From contig CAYJIH010000040.1 of assembly GCA_964370195.1 (NCBI GenBank), positions 1 to 14,360 on the forward strand: 14,360 nt of DNA. The letters run 5' to 3'. Source of the DNA: JAAYCI01 sp964370195 (lineage in GTDB: Bacteria > Bacillota > Clostridia > Oscillospirales > Ruminococcaceae). How positions within the stretch are numbered: position 1 is the first letter of the stretch; every line of letters starts with the position of its first letter. The translations under genes and the position numbers were made by a program. Under the pieces are notes generated by a model. That model saw nothing but the letters and a program-made list of their open reading frames with translations, was not told the origin of the DNA and searched no databases. Positions 7,413-14,327 of the stretch are shown in pieces.

Positions 7413-7507
7413 TTGTAAACTCTGCCTCCATTCTGATGCGATTTGACCGATACAAATATATTGTACCGGCCAAACGTATGAATTCTGTTGAGGTGTATGC
7501 AAAAAGA

Positions 7508-8914
7508 CTATTCTTTCCCTGCATCTGCCTCTTCTTTTTTAGCACTTGCTTTTTTCTTTGTTACTTTTTTTTCTGCTTTTTCTACAGCTTTTTCAGCCTT
7601 TTTTTCTACTTTTTTTGCAGTATTTTCAATCTTTTTTTCTACAATTTTGGCCTTTTCTTTTACATGTTTCATGGCCTTGGTCATCAGCAAGTCTTGTTTA
7701 ACATCTTGTTCTGGCATCAACTTGCGCACTGTTTCTTCATCCATTTGATAGTTTTCGGCAATTTTCTTGAACTCTTCGCTCAAATCAGCCTCGGCCACTT
7801 CCAATGCATGAATGCGTGCAATGGCTTCCAATGCCAAACGTAATTTCACAGTAATTTCTGCTTGTTTACGGAATTCCTCACGGAAGTTTTCCATGTTTCC
7901 GCCGGTAAATTTGAAATAGCTTTGAAGATCCAAACCTTGTTGTTGGAAATGCATGGCAGAATCTTGCACCATTTTATCAATGCGGCTTTCAATCATGATG
8001 TCAGGCACTTCACCTTCTAGCTTTTCTGCTAGAATTTCTGCAATCATGTTTTCCATTTCTTGCTCGGCGCGTGCATCCAGTTGTTCTTGCAATTTTTTAG
8101 TAATATCTTCTTTTAATGCATCCAATGTTTCAAAATCGCTTACATCTTTGGCAAACTCATCATCCAAAGCAGGCAATTCTTTATATTGAATTTCATTGAT
8201 TTTAACAGTAAATACAGCTGGTTTTCCAGCTAGAGCTTCTGCATGATATTCTTCTGGGAATGTGACATCAATGTCAAACTCTTCTCCCACTTCATGGCCA
8301 ACAAGTTGCTCTTCAAAGCCGGCAATAAATTGCTGCGAGCCCAAAGTGAGTTTGTGCCCTGCTGCAGTGCCACCATCAAAAGGCACACCGTCCACTTTTC
8401 CTTCATAATCTAATGTAACGATATCTCCGTCTTCGGCTTTGCCCTCACGTGTTAACAAGCGGGAATTGCGCTCTTGCATACGCGAAATTTCACCGTCCAC
8501 CATCTCGTCTTCTACTTTTGGGTAGCTGCGCTCTAATTCTACACCTTCATAGTCCTTGATTTCCAACTCCGGTTTAATCGCTACTGTGATTTTTAGCACA
8601 GCGCCATCTTCTAAAGACATACTTTCCGGGGCGACTTCAGGTGCGTCAATTGGCTCAATATCAGCCAATTTAACAGCTTCATCATAAAGTGCAGGAAACA
8701 CTTCATTCAATGCATCATAATAGAACACGTCCTCGCCATACATTTTTTCAATCAGATTGCGAGGTGCATGGCCTTTGCGAAAACCAGGGATATTGTATTT
8801 TTTAACTTCTTTGCGATATGCAGAGCTTACGGCCGCTTTAAATTCGTCCGCTTCCACTAGCATAATCATTTCGTAGCTAGAACTAGCTGTTTTCTCGTGT
8901 TTATTGAGTTTCAT
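7508..8914 (-). CDS. tig: trigger factor, ribosome-bound chaperone and prolyl isomerase
   Basis: From the ATG at 8914 the protein is 468 aa. The N-terminal ribosome-binding domain has the signature GFRKGHAP at 44-51. The FKBP-type prolyl isomerase domain covers about 161-243, followed by the helical C-terminal substrate cradle. Trigger factor sits at the tunnel exit and shields nascent chains. The last 50 or so residues (about 416-468) are an Ala/Lys/Glu-rich helix with repeats such as KKVEKKAEKAVEKAEKK, making it about 40 residues longer than the Bacillus and Escherichia proteins. An in-frame TTG one codon upstream (8917) is only 3 nt from GGAGG, whereas the ATG is 6 nt away, so the ATG is preferred. 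First gene of the tig-clpP-clpX unit. Confidence 0.98.
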   Translation of the reverse strand: MKLNKHEKTASSSYEMIMLVEADEFKAAVSSAYRKEVKKYNIPGFRKGHAPRNLIEKMYGEDVFYYDALNEVFPALYDEAVKLADIEPIDAPEVAPESMSLEDGAVLKITVAIKPELEIKDYEGVELERSYPKVEDEMVDGEISRMQERNSRLLTREGKAEDGDIVTLDYEGKVDGVPFDGGTAAGHKLTLGSQQFIAGFEEQLVGHEVGEEFDIDVTFPEEYHAEALAGKPAVFTVKINEIQYKELPALDDEFAKDVSDFETLDALKEDITKKLQEQLDARAEQEMENMIAEILAEKLEGEVPDIMIESRIDKMVQDSAMHFQQQGLDLQSYFKFTGGNMENFREEFRKQAEITVKLRLALEAIARIHALEVAEADLSEEFKKIAENYQMDEETVRKLMPEQDVKQDLLMTKAMKHVKEKAKIVEKKIENTAKKVEKKAEKAVEKAEKKVTKKKASAKKEEADAGKE

Positions 8915-8944
8915 CAATTGCCTCCATCATAGCATAATAAATTT

Positions 8945-8973
8945 ATTATATCATATATATAATTTTATTTCCA
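8945..8973 (-). promoter_or_regulatory. extended -10 promoter of tig
   Basis: The minus strand has TGGAAA (8968-8973; 4 of 6), a 17-nt spacer and a perfect TATAAT (8945-8950) preceded by TG one base upstream, an extended -10. The predicted start is near 8938, leaving a leader of about 24 nt that includes GGAGG. It lies in the 88-nt gap after the metallophosphoesterase gene. No CIRCE or tandem CtsR heptads are present. Confidence 0.65.
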
Positions 8974-9002
8974 CCATTTTTTATAAGATTATGCACCGTA
9001 AT

Positions 9003-9704
9003 TTATAAGCTGCCGTGGATTGGCAACAAACAAAATTCAAGGTTATCGGCACTAACCAATGTGTAATCAATGCCGTTTACCACCCCTTGTGTTGCAAAAC
9101 GCATAGAAGTGCTGTGCAAATGCCCATAAAAGCATCTTTTTACATTGTATTTTTGCATTACATCCACCAAGGCATCGGCCGCTTGGCCGGAAAAAAATGG
9201 TGGATAGTGCAAAAACACCAACCTTTCGGCACTGGCATTTTGCTGCATGGCAACTTCTAAAGAAGCTTCTAATCTCAGCGCTTCTCTTTGTATCATCTTT
9301 GCATCATGGCCTTGTAATTTCTCGCTCATCCAGCCGCGTGTTCCACAAAGTGCAAAATCGCCTACAAAGTAACAGTTGTTGTGTAAAAAAGACAGGCTGT
9401 GTAAGCTGTGTTCTGCAAGGAACGTATTCATTTTTGAAAGTGTGGTCCACCATAAATCGTGGTTGCCCTTCACAATAATCTTGCGTCCGGGCAAACTTTC
9501 TAAAAACTGAAAATCTTCCAAACAGTGCTCTAGCTTCATGGCCCAGCTAATATCCCCTGCCAGCACCACGGTGTCTTCATTTGTTACTTGTTGTTGCCAG
9601 TTTTTTTCTAATTTGGGCAAATAGCCTTCCCAACCCTTAAAAATATCCATGGGTTTATCGCACCCCAAAGACAAATGCGGGTCACCTATACAAAATAAAG
9701 CCAT
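9003..9704 (-). CDS. calcineurin-like metallophosphoesterase
   Basis: The 233-aa cytosolic protein has the metal-binding pattern of the calcineurin-like phosphoesterase fold: D8 and H10 (GDPH), D51 (GDISW), N81 and H82 (GNHD), H166 (LHYPP) and H195/H197 (GHLH). It resembles a group of about 230-aa phosphoesterases common in Clostridia whose substrate is unknown; I cannot assign one. The ATG at 9704 is fixed by the need to keep D8/H10. It starts 5 nt after the thrC stop with only a weak AAAGG site, so it is likely coupled to thrC translation. This close link does not by itself show a role in threonine synthesis. Confidence 0.9.
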   Translation of the reverse strand: MALFCIGDPHLSLGCDKPMDIFKGWEGYLPKLEKNWQQQVTNEDTVVLAGDISWAMKLEHCLEDFQFLESLPGRKIIVKGNHDLWWTTLSKMNTFLAEHSLHSLSFLHNNCYFVGDFALCGTRGWMSEKLQGHDAKMIQREALRLEASLEVAMQQNASAERLVFLHYPPFFSGQAADALVDVMQKYNVKRCFYGHLHSTSMRFATQGVVNGIDYTLVSADNLEFCLLPIHGSL

Positions 9705-9709
9705 CGCCT

Positions 9710-11176
9710 TTATTCCGAAAACAAGTTTAATGTAGCGCCAAACACTTCGTCTGCCGTCAGTGTTTTGCTAAATCGTTGTTGTTTTTGTTGTAAACCCACA
9801 AGGGAATTTGGGGCTTTTGTGCCACTTACCGATTCCAGTAAGCGAATGGCTTCTTCCGCTTCTTTTGGCACATCATGCCCAAGAGAGGTTAACACTTTTT
9901 CACAAAATTTATAAGGGCTTGCGGTAGAAAGCACCACGCAAGGGCGGTTTTCTTCTCTGTCTAGTTTGTTCATCACACAAAACGCCACTGCAGTATGTGG
10001 GTCGCACAAATATTGATATTCCTTGTACATCCGAGATATTTCAGTGCCTACTTCGTCCTCATCTGCAAAACCTGCTATGAATGTTTCTGAAATGGTAGAA
10101 AATGTTGTTTCATCCACCGTATAGGTGCCTTCTTCGGCAAGGGCTTTCATCCACGCACGCACGGTGGTGTCGTTTTGGCACGCATGATAAAGCAGCCGCT
10201 CTAAATTGGATGAAACCAAGATATCCATGGAAGGCGAGCTTGTTTTGTAAAACGGACGCTTTGCATCATATGTTCCATTGGCCAAAAAATCTACCAATAC
10301 ATTATTTTTATTAGAGGCACAAACCAATTTCCCCACAGGTAAGCCCATTTGCTTTGCATACCAGCCGGCCATAATATCGCCAAAATTTCCGGTTGGAACA
10401 CAAAAATCTAAGGCATCGCCCATGCGAAGCGCCCCACCTTCGCACACTTTTAAATAACTGGTAACATAATATACAATTTGCGGAAGCAACCGGCCCCAGT
10501 TGATAGAATTGGCGCTGGAAAATTTCACGCCACGTGCTTGTAATTGCTTTGCAAGTGCCTCATCGCCAAAAGCGCGTTTCACTTCACGTTGTGCATCATC
10601 AAAATTCCCCTCTAATGCAAACACGGCCACATTGTCGCCCTCTTGTGTTATCATTTGCAAACGTTGAATTTCACTTACGCCATCGTTTGGATAAAAAACG
10701 GCAATTTCCGTACCGGGCAAATTTTTAAACCCTTCTAAAGCTGCTTTGCCTGTGTCGCCGGATGTTGCAACCAATATTAAAGTGGTTCCATCTTCGTTTA
10801 GCATATTACGTGCTTCCACAAGCAGTTTTGGCATCAATTGCAAAGCATAGTCTTTAAATGCAGCCGTGGGGCCATGCCACAATTCTAGCGAATATAGAGT
10901 GTCGCTTAATTTGTATAGCTCCCCTGCTTTTCCATTAAAACGCTCTGTATAGCTGCTTTTTAAGGCCTGTTTTAAAAAATCTGCCGAATAGTCTGGCAAA
11001 AAGCCTTGTAAAACTGCCAAAGCCACCTCTTCATACGATTTTCCTTGTAATGCCGTGATATCCAGTTGGGGGAATTCTGTTGGCACAAAAAGGCCACCGT
11101 CTGCCGAAAGCCCTGTCAAAATCGCTTCTGCTGCACTAAAGCGGCAATCACCATTACGTGTACTTGTATAATTCAT
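9710..11176 (-). CDS. thrC: threonine synthase (PLP-dependent)
   Basis: The 488-aa enzyme converts O-phosphohomoserine and water to threonine and phosphate, the last step of threonine synthesis. It is of the longer type with an N-terminal MNYTSTRNGD start and a GGLFVP motif near 27-32. The PLP-binding lysine is K108 in TAAFKDYALQL. The phosphate-binding loop is ATSGDTGKAA at 137-146, and SANSINWGRLLPQ at 221-233 is a family signature. The ATG at 11176 follows GGGAGGG. No T-box or other amino-acid-responsive leader is visible in the 57-nt gap to yraN, and no homoserine-pathway gene lies nearby. Confidence 0.97.
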   Translation of the reverse strand: MNYTSTRNGDCRFSAAEAILTGLSADGGLFVPTEFPQLDITALQGKSYEEVALAVLQGFLPDYSADFLKQALKSSYTERFNGKAGELYKLSDTLYSLELWHGPTAAFKDYALQLMPKLLVEARNMLNEDGTTLILVATSGDTGKAALEGFKNLPGTEIAVFYPNDGVSEIQRLQMITQEGDNVAVFALEGNFDDAQREVKRAFGDEALAKQLQARGVKFSSANSINWGRLLPQIVYYVTSYLKVCEGGALRMGDALDFCVPTGNFGDIMAGWYAKQMGLPVGKLVCASNKNNVLVDFLANGTYDAKRPFYKTSSPSMDILVSSNLERLLYHACQNDTTVRAWMKALAEEGTYTVDETTFSTISETFIAGFADEDEVGTEISRMYKEYQYLCDPHTAVAFCVMNKLDREENRPCVVLSTASPYKFCEKVLTSLGHDVPKEAEEAIRLLESVSGTKAPNSLVGLQQKQQRFSKTLTADEVFGATLNLFSE

Positions 11177-11233
11177 AAAAACCCTCCCAAATTGAGGCCC
11201 TGTATGCCCCTCACTTCTGTTCTATTTCTTTTA

Positions 11234-11578
11234 TTAAAATGCATTTTCAATGCAATGTAAACGGCTTTCCCCTTGTGTATCCACCCACACCTCTACTACA
11301 TCAAACCGCATGTTTGGATCGCTAAGCTGATGCTCTTGTATAAATGCCAGCGCGGTGTTTTGAATTTTTGTTTGTTTTCTTAAGTCCACCGCTTCAGACG
11401 GGCGTATGTTTGTGGTAAAAGAGCGTGTTTTTACTTCCGCAAACACAAGCAAGGTTTCTTTTTGTAAAATCAAATCAATCTCGCCACCACGCACTCGATA
11501 ATTTGCCTGCACAAGACGATATCCTTTTTGCTCATAATAACGTTGTGCCAATCTTTCTCCATATGGGCCCAGCTTCAT
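11234..11578 (-). CDS. yraN: YraN family (UPF0102) nuclease-like protein
   Basis: The 114-aa protein has the normal length of the UPF0102 family. It begins GPYGERLAQRYYEQKGY and carries the restriction-nuclease-like core: GGEIDLI at 31-37 (E33, D35) and FAEVKTRS at 46-53 (E48, K50), the D-(E/Q)xK type of metal site. The cellular role of the family is not settled. The ATG overlaps the rnhB stop codon as ATGA (11575-11578). Position next to rnhB is conserved in many bacteria and is the main hint that it acts on nucleic acid. Confidence 0.94.
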   Translation of the reverse strand: MKLGPYGERLAQRYYEQKGYRLVQANYRVRGGEIDLILQKETLLVFAEVKTRSFTTNIRPSEAVDLRKQTKIQNTALAFIQEHQLSDPNMRFDVVEVWVDTQGESRLHCIENAF

Positions 11579-12198
11579 ACAATACCCCGTTTTTTTAAAA
11601 ATGACCTACGATAAATAGGGGCCACACCATGTTCCTCTAAAAGAGCATAATGCAATTTTGTAGGATATCCCTTATGTTGCTCTAGTTTATATTGTGGATA
11701 GTCCAGTGCCAACTGCTGCATCAATCGATCTCTCGAAACTTTGGCAAGCACAGAAGCCGCTGCGATACTGGCAGAATGCGCATCGCCTTTTACCACACAC
11801 CGAGAGGCCACCGAAAACAGGGGCGCACGGTTGCCGTCTACCAAAACAAGGTTTGGTGCAAGGCTTAATGCCTCAACAGCTTGCTGCATTCCTTGTAAGG
11901 TGGCATTCAATATATTTATTTCATCTATCACATCCGGTGGCACATGCACCACTGAATAAGCTTGTGCTGTAGCAATAATTTCAGAAAACAAACGCTCTCG
12001 TGTTTTTTCATTTATTTTTTTTGAATCATTCAACCCACAAAGCGACACAGCCGGGTCTAAAATCACTGCTGCAACCGTAACCGGGCCACACAAAGGGCCA
12101 CGTCCCGCTTCGTCCACACCACAAAGCAATTGTTTTTGTGCGCCATGCTCTATGTCAAACGCAAATAAGGCCTCTGTTTGTTTTGGATCGCATTTCAC
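11575..12198 (-). CDS. rnhB: ribonuclease HII
   Basis: The 207-aa enzyme cuts the RNA part of RNA-DNA hybrids and removes single ribonucleotides from DNA. The active-site acids are D29 and E30 in CGVDEAGRG, D121 in LVDGN, and D139 in VKGD. The GRG motif (32-34) that senses the ribonucleotide is intact, and the conserved SIAAASVLAKVSRD helix follows. The start is GTG at 12198, preceded by GGAGG at 7 nt and overlapping the rbgA stop as GTGA (12195-12198). Translation is probably coupled on both sides. Confidence 0.97.
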   Translation of the reverse strand: MKCDPKQTEALFAFDIEHGAQKQLLCGVDEAGRGPLCGPVTVAAVILDPAVSLCGLNDSKKINEKTRERLFSEIIATAQAYSVVHVPPDVIDEINILNATLQGMQQAVEALSLAPNLVLVDGNRAPLFSVASRCVVKGDAHSASIAAASVLAKVSRDRLMQQLALDYPQYKLEQHKGYPTKLHYALLEEHGVAPIYRRSFLKKRGIV

Positions 12199-13067
12199 TT
12201 TGGTACCTCCAAAGAAAATCGACCCAATTTTCCACCACGAAATTCGTCCAAAACAGCAATGGCAGCACGTTCTGTGTCTACTTCACCACCACTTATTAAC
12301 ATTCCACGCTTTTTACCAATACAAGTAAGCAACTCCCAGCCGTCTTGCGGCAACTCCTCTGCATTGAGTTTAAACCGCGTCGCCAAGCGATCGGCAAACA
12401 AGGGGGCTACCTGTTGTAGCAATTCAGCTGCAATTTCTTCACTGTTTAAAAGGTGATCCGGAATAGAGCCAATCCACGCAAGGTTTGCTGCCACTTGTGG
12501 GTTTTCCAATCGTTTTGGCAATACGCCCGGCACATCCAATAGTTCAAAATCCCCGGTGGTAATCCATTGCTCTCCACGGGTCACACCCGGTTTATCAGCT
12601 GCTTTTACACGGGTGGCGCCCACCCAGCTATTGATAAATGTGGATTTTCCAACATTGGGGATGCCTGTAATCATCAAACGCGTTTTTGCACCCTCCATGC
12701 CTTTTTCAGCACGCCGTTGTAAAAGCTCTAATAAAGCAGCGTCCACCACTTTTTTTGCTTGTTGTGCAGCTCCTTTTTTTCGGCTATCAATGGCCACGCA
12801 GCCATACCCTTGCTCTTTAAAATGATGCAGCCACTGCGCTGTTACAGCCTCATCTGCCAAATCGCTTTTGTTTAGCACAAAAAGGCGTGGCTTTGATTTA
12901 TAAACAGCCTGCAAGTCGGCATTCAAACTACTGTATGGAATGCGTGCATCTAAAAGTTGCACCACAGCATCTATAAGGGACAATCGTTTTTCCATCATGC
13001 GCAGTGTGCGCGTCATATGCCCTGGAAACCAATGGATATTCCGTCGATTCACATAATCTTCTGCCAT
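12195..13067 (-). CDS. rbgA: RbgA/YlqF, circularly permuted ribosome-assembly GTPase
   Basis: The 290-aa protein has GTPase motifs in permuted order: G4 NKSD at 66-69 comes before G1 GIPNVGKS at 135-142, G2 T163 (GVTRG) and G3 DVPG at 178-181. It has the N-terminal IHWFPGHM segment and the C-terminal helical domain of the family. In Bacillus subtilis RbgA is needed to complete the 50S subunit. The ATG at 13067 overlaps the lepB stop by one base (TAATG), with GGAGG 6 nt upstream. Two genes upstream lies rplS, another large-subunit gene. Confidence 0.97.
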   Translation of the reverse strand: MAEDYVNRRNIHWFPGHMTRTLRMMEKRLSLIDAVVQLLDARIPYSSLNADLQAVYKSKPRLFVLNKSDLADEAVTAQWLHHFKEQGYGCVAIDSRKKGAAQQAKKVVDAALLELLQRRAEKGMEGAKTRLMITGIPNVGKSTFINSWVGATRVKAADKPGVTRGEQWITTGDFELLDVPGVLPKRLENPQVAANLAWIGSIPDHLLNSEEIAAELLQQVAPLFADRLATRFKLNAEELPQDGWELLTCIGKKRGMLISGGEVDTERAAIAVLDEFRGGKLGRFSLEVPK

Positions 13068-13603
13068 TATACGCCTCCAAATTCATTGATTGGAAACAAA
13101 CGCCAAATCACTTTTCCCAATAAATCACGTTCATCTACAAAACCAATTTCCGAGTCTCGGCTATCCTTTGATTGTGGGCGGTTATCTCCAAGCAAAAACA
13201 AATAACCATCCGGCACAATAAGTGGGAATTGAACATCATATGCAAGTGTGGTGGCTGCTGAAATATAATCTTCTTCCAAAATTTCACCATTCACACGAAC
13301 TTCCCCTGATTCAAAGTCAATGTCAACCTCATCACCACCAAGGCCAATAACACGTTTAACAATGGGCAGGCCCACGGTGTTGTCTCCACTCACCACCACA
13401 ATATCACCACGCTGTGGCTGATATGCTGCACTAAGCACAATAAGCTGGTTTCCGTCTTGCAAGGTGGGTTCCATGGAAACACCGTTCACATTCACCATAC
13501 GAACCGCAAAAACCAGCACCAAAAACATTACTACAACTGCCATCAATATGGCCTCAAACCAATCCAGCATCATCGTGTTTTTTTCACGTTGCCTTTTTTC
13601 CAT
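13067..13603 (-). CDS. lepB: signal peptidase I
   Basis: The 178-aa membrane protease removes signal peptides from exported proteins. A short basic N-terminus (MEKRQREKN) is followed by one membrane span at about 14-36, then the extracytoplasmic catalytic domain. The catalytic Ser43 is in NGVSMEPTL and Lys83 is in IVKRVIGLGGD. The conserved box near the C-terminus is GDNRPQSKDSR at 139-149. Single-span short forms are typical of Gram-positive bacteria. The ATG at 13603 follows AAGGGGG. It is the first gene after the rplS terminator; a promoter-like sequence overlaps that terminator, or it is read by partial readthrough. Confidence 0.96.
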   Translation of the reverse strand: MEKRQREKNTMMLDWFEAILMAVVVMFLVLVFAVRMVNVNGVSMEPTLQDGNQLIVLSAAYQPQRGDIVVVSGDNTVGLPIVKRVIGLGGDEVDIDFESGEVRVNGEILEEDYISAATTLAYDVQFPLIVPDGYLFLLGDNRPQSKDSRDSEIGFVDERDLLGKVIWRLFPINEFGGV

Positions 13604-13627
13604 CGAAACACCCCCTTCTTATCATAA

Positions 13628-13661
13628 TAAAAAAGAAAAAAAGAGGCAAGCCACTTGCCCC
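13628..13661 (-). terminator. intrinsic terminator after rplS
   Basis: On the minus strand 13661-13654 pairs with 13650-13643 (GGGGCAAG/CTTGCCTC, one G-T pair) around a 3-nt loop. Flanking A/T runs can extend the stem, and two T7 runs separated by one C follow. It should end much of the rplS transcript before lepB. Confidence 0.85.
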
Positions 13662-13699
13662 TTTTTCCCAACGGGACAAATGGCGTCCCACCCAAATTT

Positions 13700-14041
13700 C
13701 TAGATTTTTTGTTTAACTTTGGCAGATTTGCCTGTGCGAGAACGCAAGTAGTAAAGTTTTGCCCGGCGTACTTTGCCTCGGCGAACTACGTCTACTTTTT
13801 CCACAAATGGCGAGTGCATTGGGAACACACGTTCCACACCAACACCATAAGAAGAACGGCGTACTGTAAATGTTGCCTGAATGTCACCATGGCGTTTTGC
13901 AATTACAGTTCCTTCAAAGTTTTGGATACGTTCTCTTTCACCCTCTTTGATGCGAACAGCCACACGCACAGTGTCGCCAATTTCAAAGCTGGGCAATTCT
14001 TTTTTCAAAGAAGAATCGCTAATCAATTTTAATGCGTCCAT
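13700..14041 (-). CDS. rplS: 50S ribosomal protein L19
   Basis: The 113-aa protein matches L19 along its whole length, including the FEIGDTVRVAVRIKEGERERIQNFEG core and the VRRGKVRRAKLYYLRSRTGKSAKVK C-terminus. L19 sits at the interface between the subunits. The ATG at 14041 follows GGAGG with 9 nt spacing. The gene has its own promoter and folded leader on one side and a terminator on the other. In many Firmicutes it follows trmD; here the 319 nt upstream contain no coding sequence on this strand. Confidence 0.98.
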   Translation of the reverse strand: MDALKLISDSSLKKELPSFEIGDTVRVAVRIKEGERERIQNFEGTVIAKRHGDIQATFTVRRSSYGVGVERVFPMHSPFVEKVDVVRRGKVRRAKLYYLRSRTGKSAKVKQKI

Positions 14042-14066
14042 TTTAAATATCCTCCATTTTTTTATT

Positions 14067-14140
14067 AGGCATTCTTACCACAATGTAGCAGAGGACTGCC
14101 CATCTCATGCATTGCCTGAATCATGTTGGTGGTGCCAACA
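14067..14140 (-). ncRNA. structured 5' leader of rplS, candidate L19 leader
   Basis: In the transcribed direction a 6-bp hairpin comes first (TGTTGG/CCAACA, 14140-14124, loop CACCA). Next is a branched or stacked element: outer pairing AGGCA (14117-14113) with TGCCT (14071-14067), an alternative CAATG/CATTG pairing (14114-14110 with 14085-14081), and an inner GCAG-TCCT-CTGC hairpin (14099-14088). It ends just before the GGAGG. L19 leader RNAs that autoregulate rplS are known in Firmicutes. I assign this by position and folding, without a covariance search. Confidence 0.5.
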
Positions 14141-14157
14141 GAACAGAACGCTTTAAT

Positions 14158-14186
14158 ATAATATCACAAATCAAATGGTTATGCAA
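14158..14186 (-). promoter_or_regulatory. extended -10 promoter of rplS
   Basis: The minus strand has TTGCAT (14181-14186; weak -35), a 17-nt spacer and TATTAT (14158-14163; 5 of 6) with TG one base upstream. The predicted start near 14151 gives a leader of about 110 nt that contains both hairpins. Confidence 0.5.
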
Positions 14187-14273
14187 GTTTTATTTTTATT
14201 TTATGTATTTTATATAATTATACCTATTTAATGATGTACATCTTGTTAAACAGCACCTAAGCCTATAATTATC

Positions 14274-14302
14274 CTGACATTTTCCCAAACCTATGCTATA
14301 CT
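14274..14302 (+). promoter_or_regulatory. divergent promoter reading out of the window
   Basis: The plus strand has CTGACA (14274-14279; 5 of 6), a 17-nt spacer and TATACT (14297-14302; 5 of 6) with TG one base upstream. Transcription would start near 14309 and run right. No gene is visible before the window ends, so what it serves is unknown. Confidence 0.55.
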
Positions 14303-14327
14303 TAATTAATGCCCACTGAACAAACAG

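Noticed and set aside
7442..7448. Possible CtsR site before clpP (GGTCAAA on the minus strand)
   Set aside because: CtsR needs two heptads in tandem; only one is present and the second position does not match.
7367..7843. Plus-strand frame of 158 aa rich in Phe, Ser and Cys
   Set aside because: It is the antisense of the lysine-rich tail of trigger factor; the AAA/AAG codons read as poly-Phe on the other strand. There is no ribosome site.
8981..9009. Direct repeat TTATAAG at the end of the metallophosphoesterase gene
   Set aside because: Seven AT-rich bases repeated twice are expected by chance in this composition, and no mobile element borders them.
11177..11233. Leader or T-box before thrC
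   Set aside because: The gap is only 57 nt and has just a weak TGAGG/CCTCA pairing; no T-box features fit in this space.
13609..13649. Promoter for lepB made from the rplS terminator (TTGCCT-N17-TATGAT)
   Set aside because: The boxes and spacing are fair, but the predicted start near 13614 would cut into the AAGGGGG ribosome site of lepB. The -35 match (4 of 6) lies in the terminator stem, so chance is likely.
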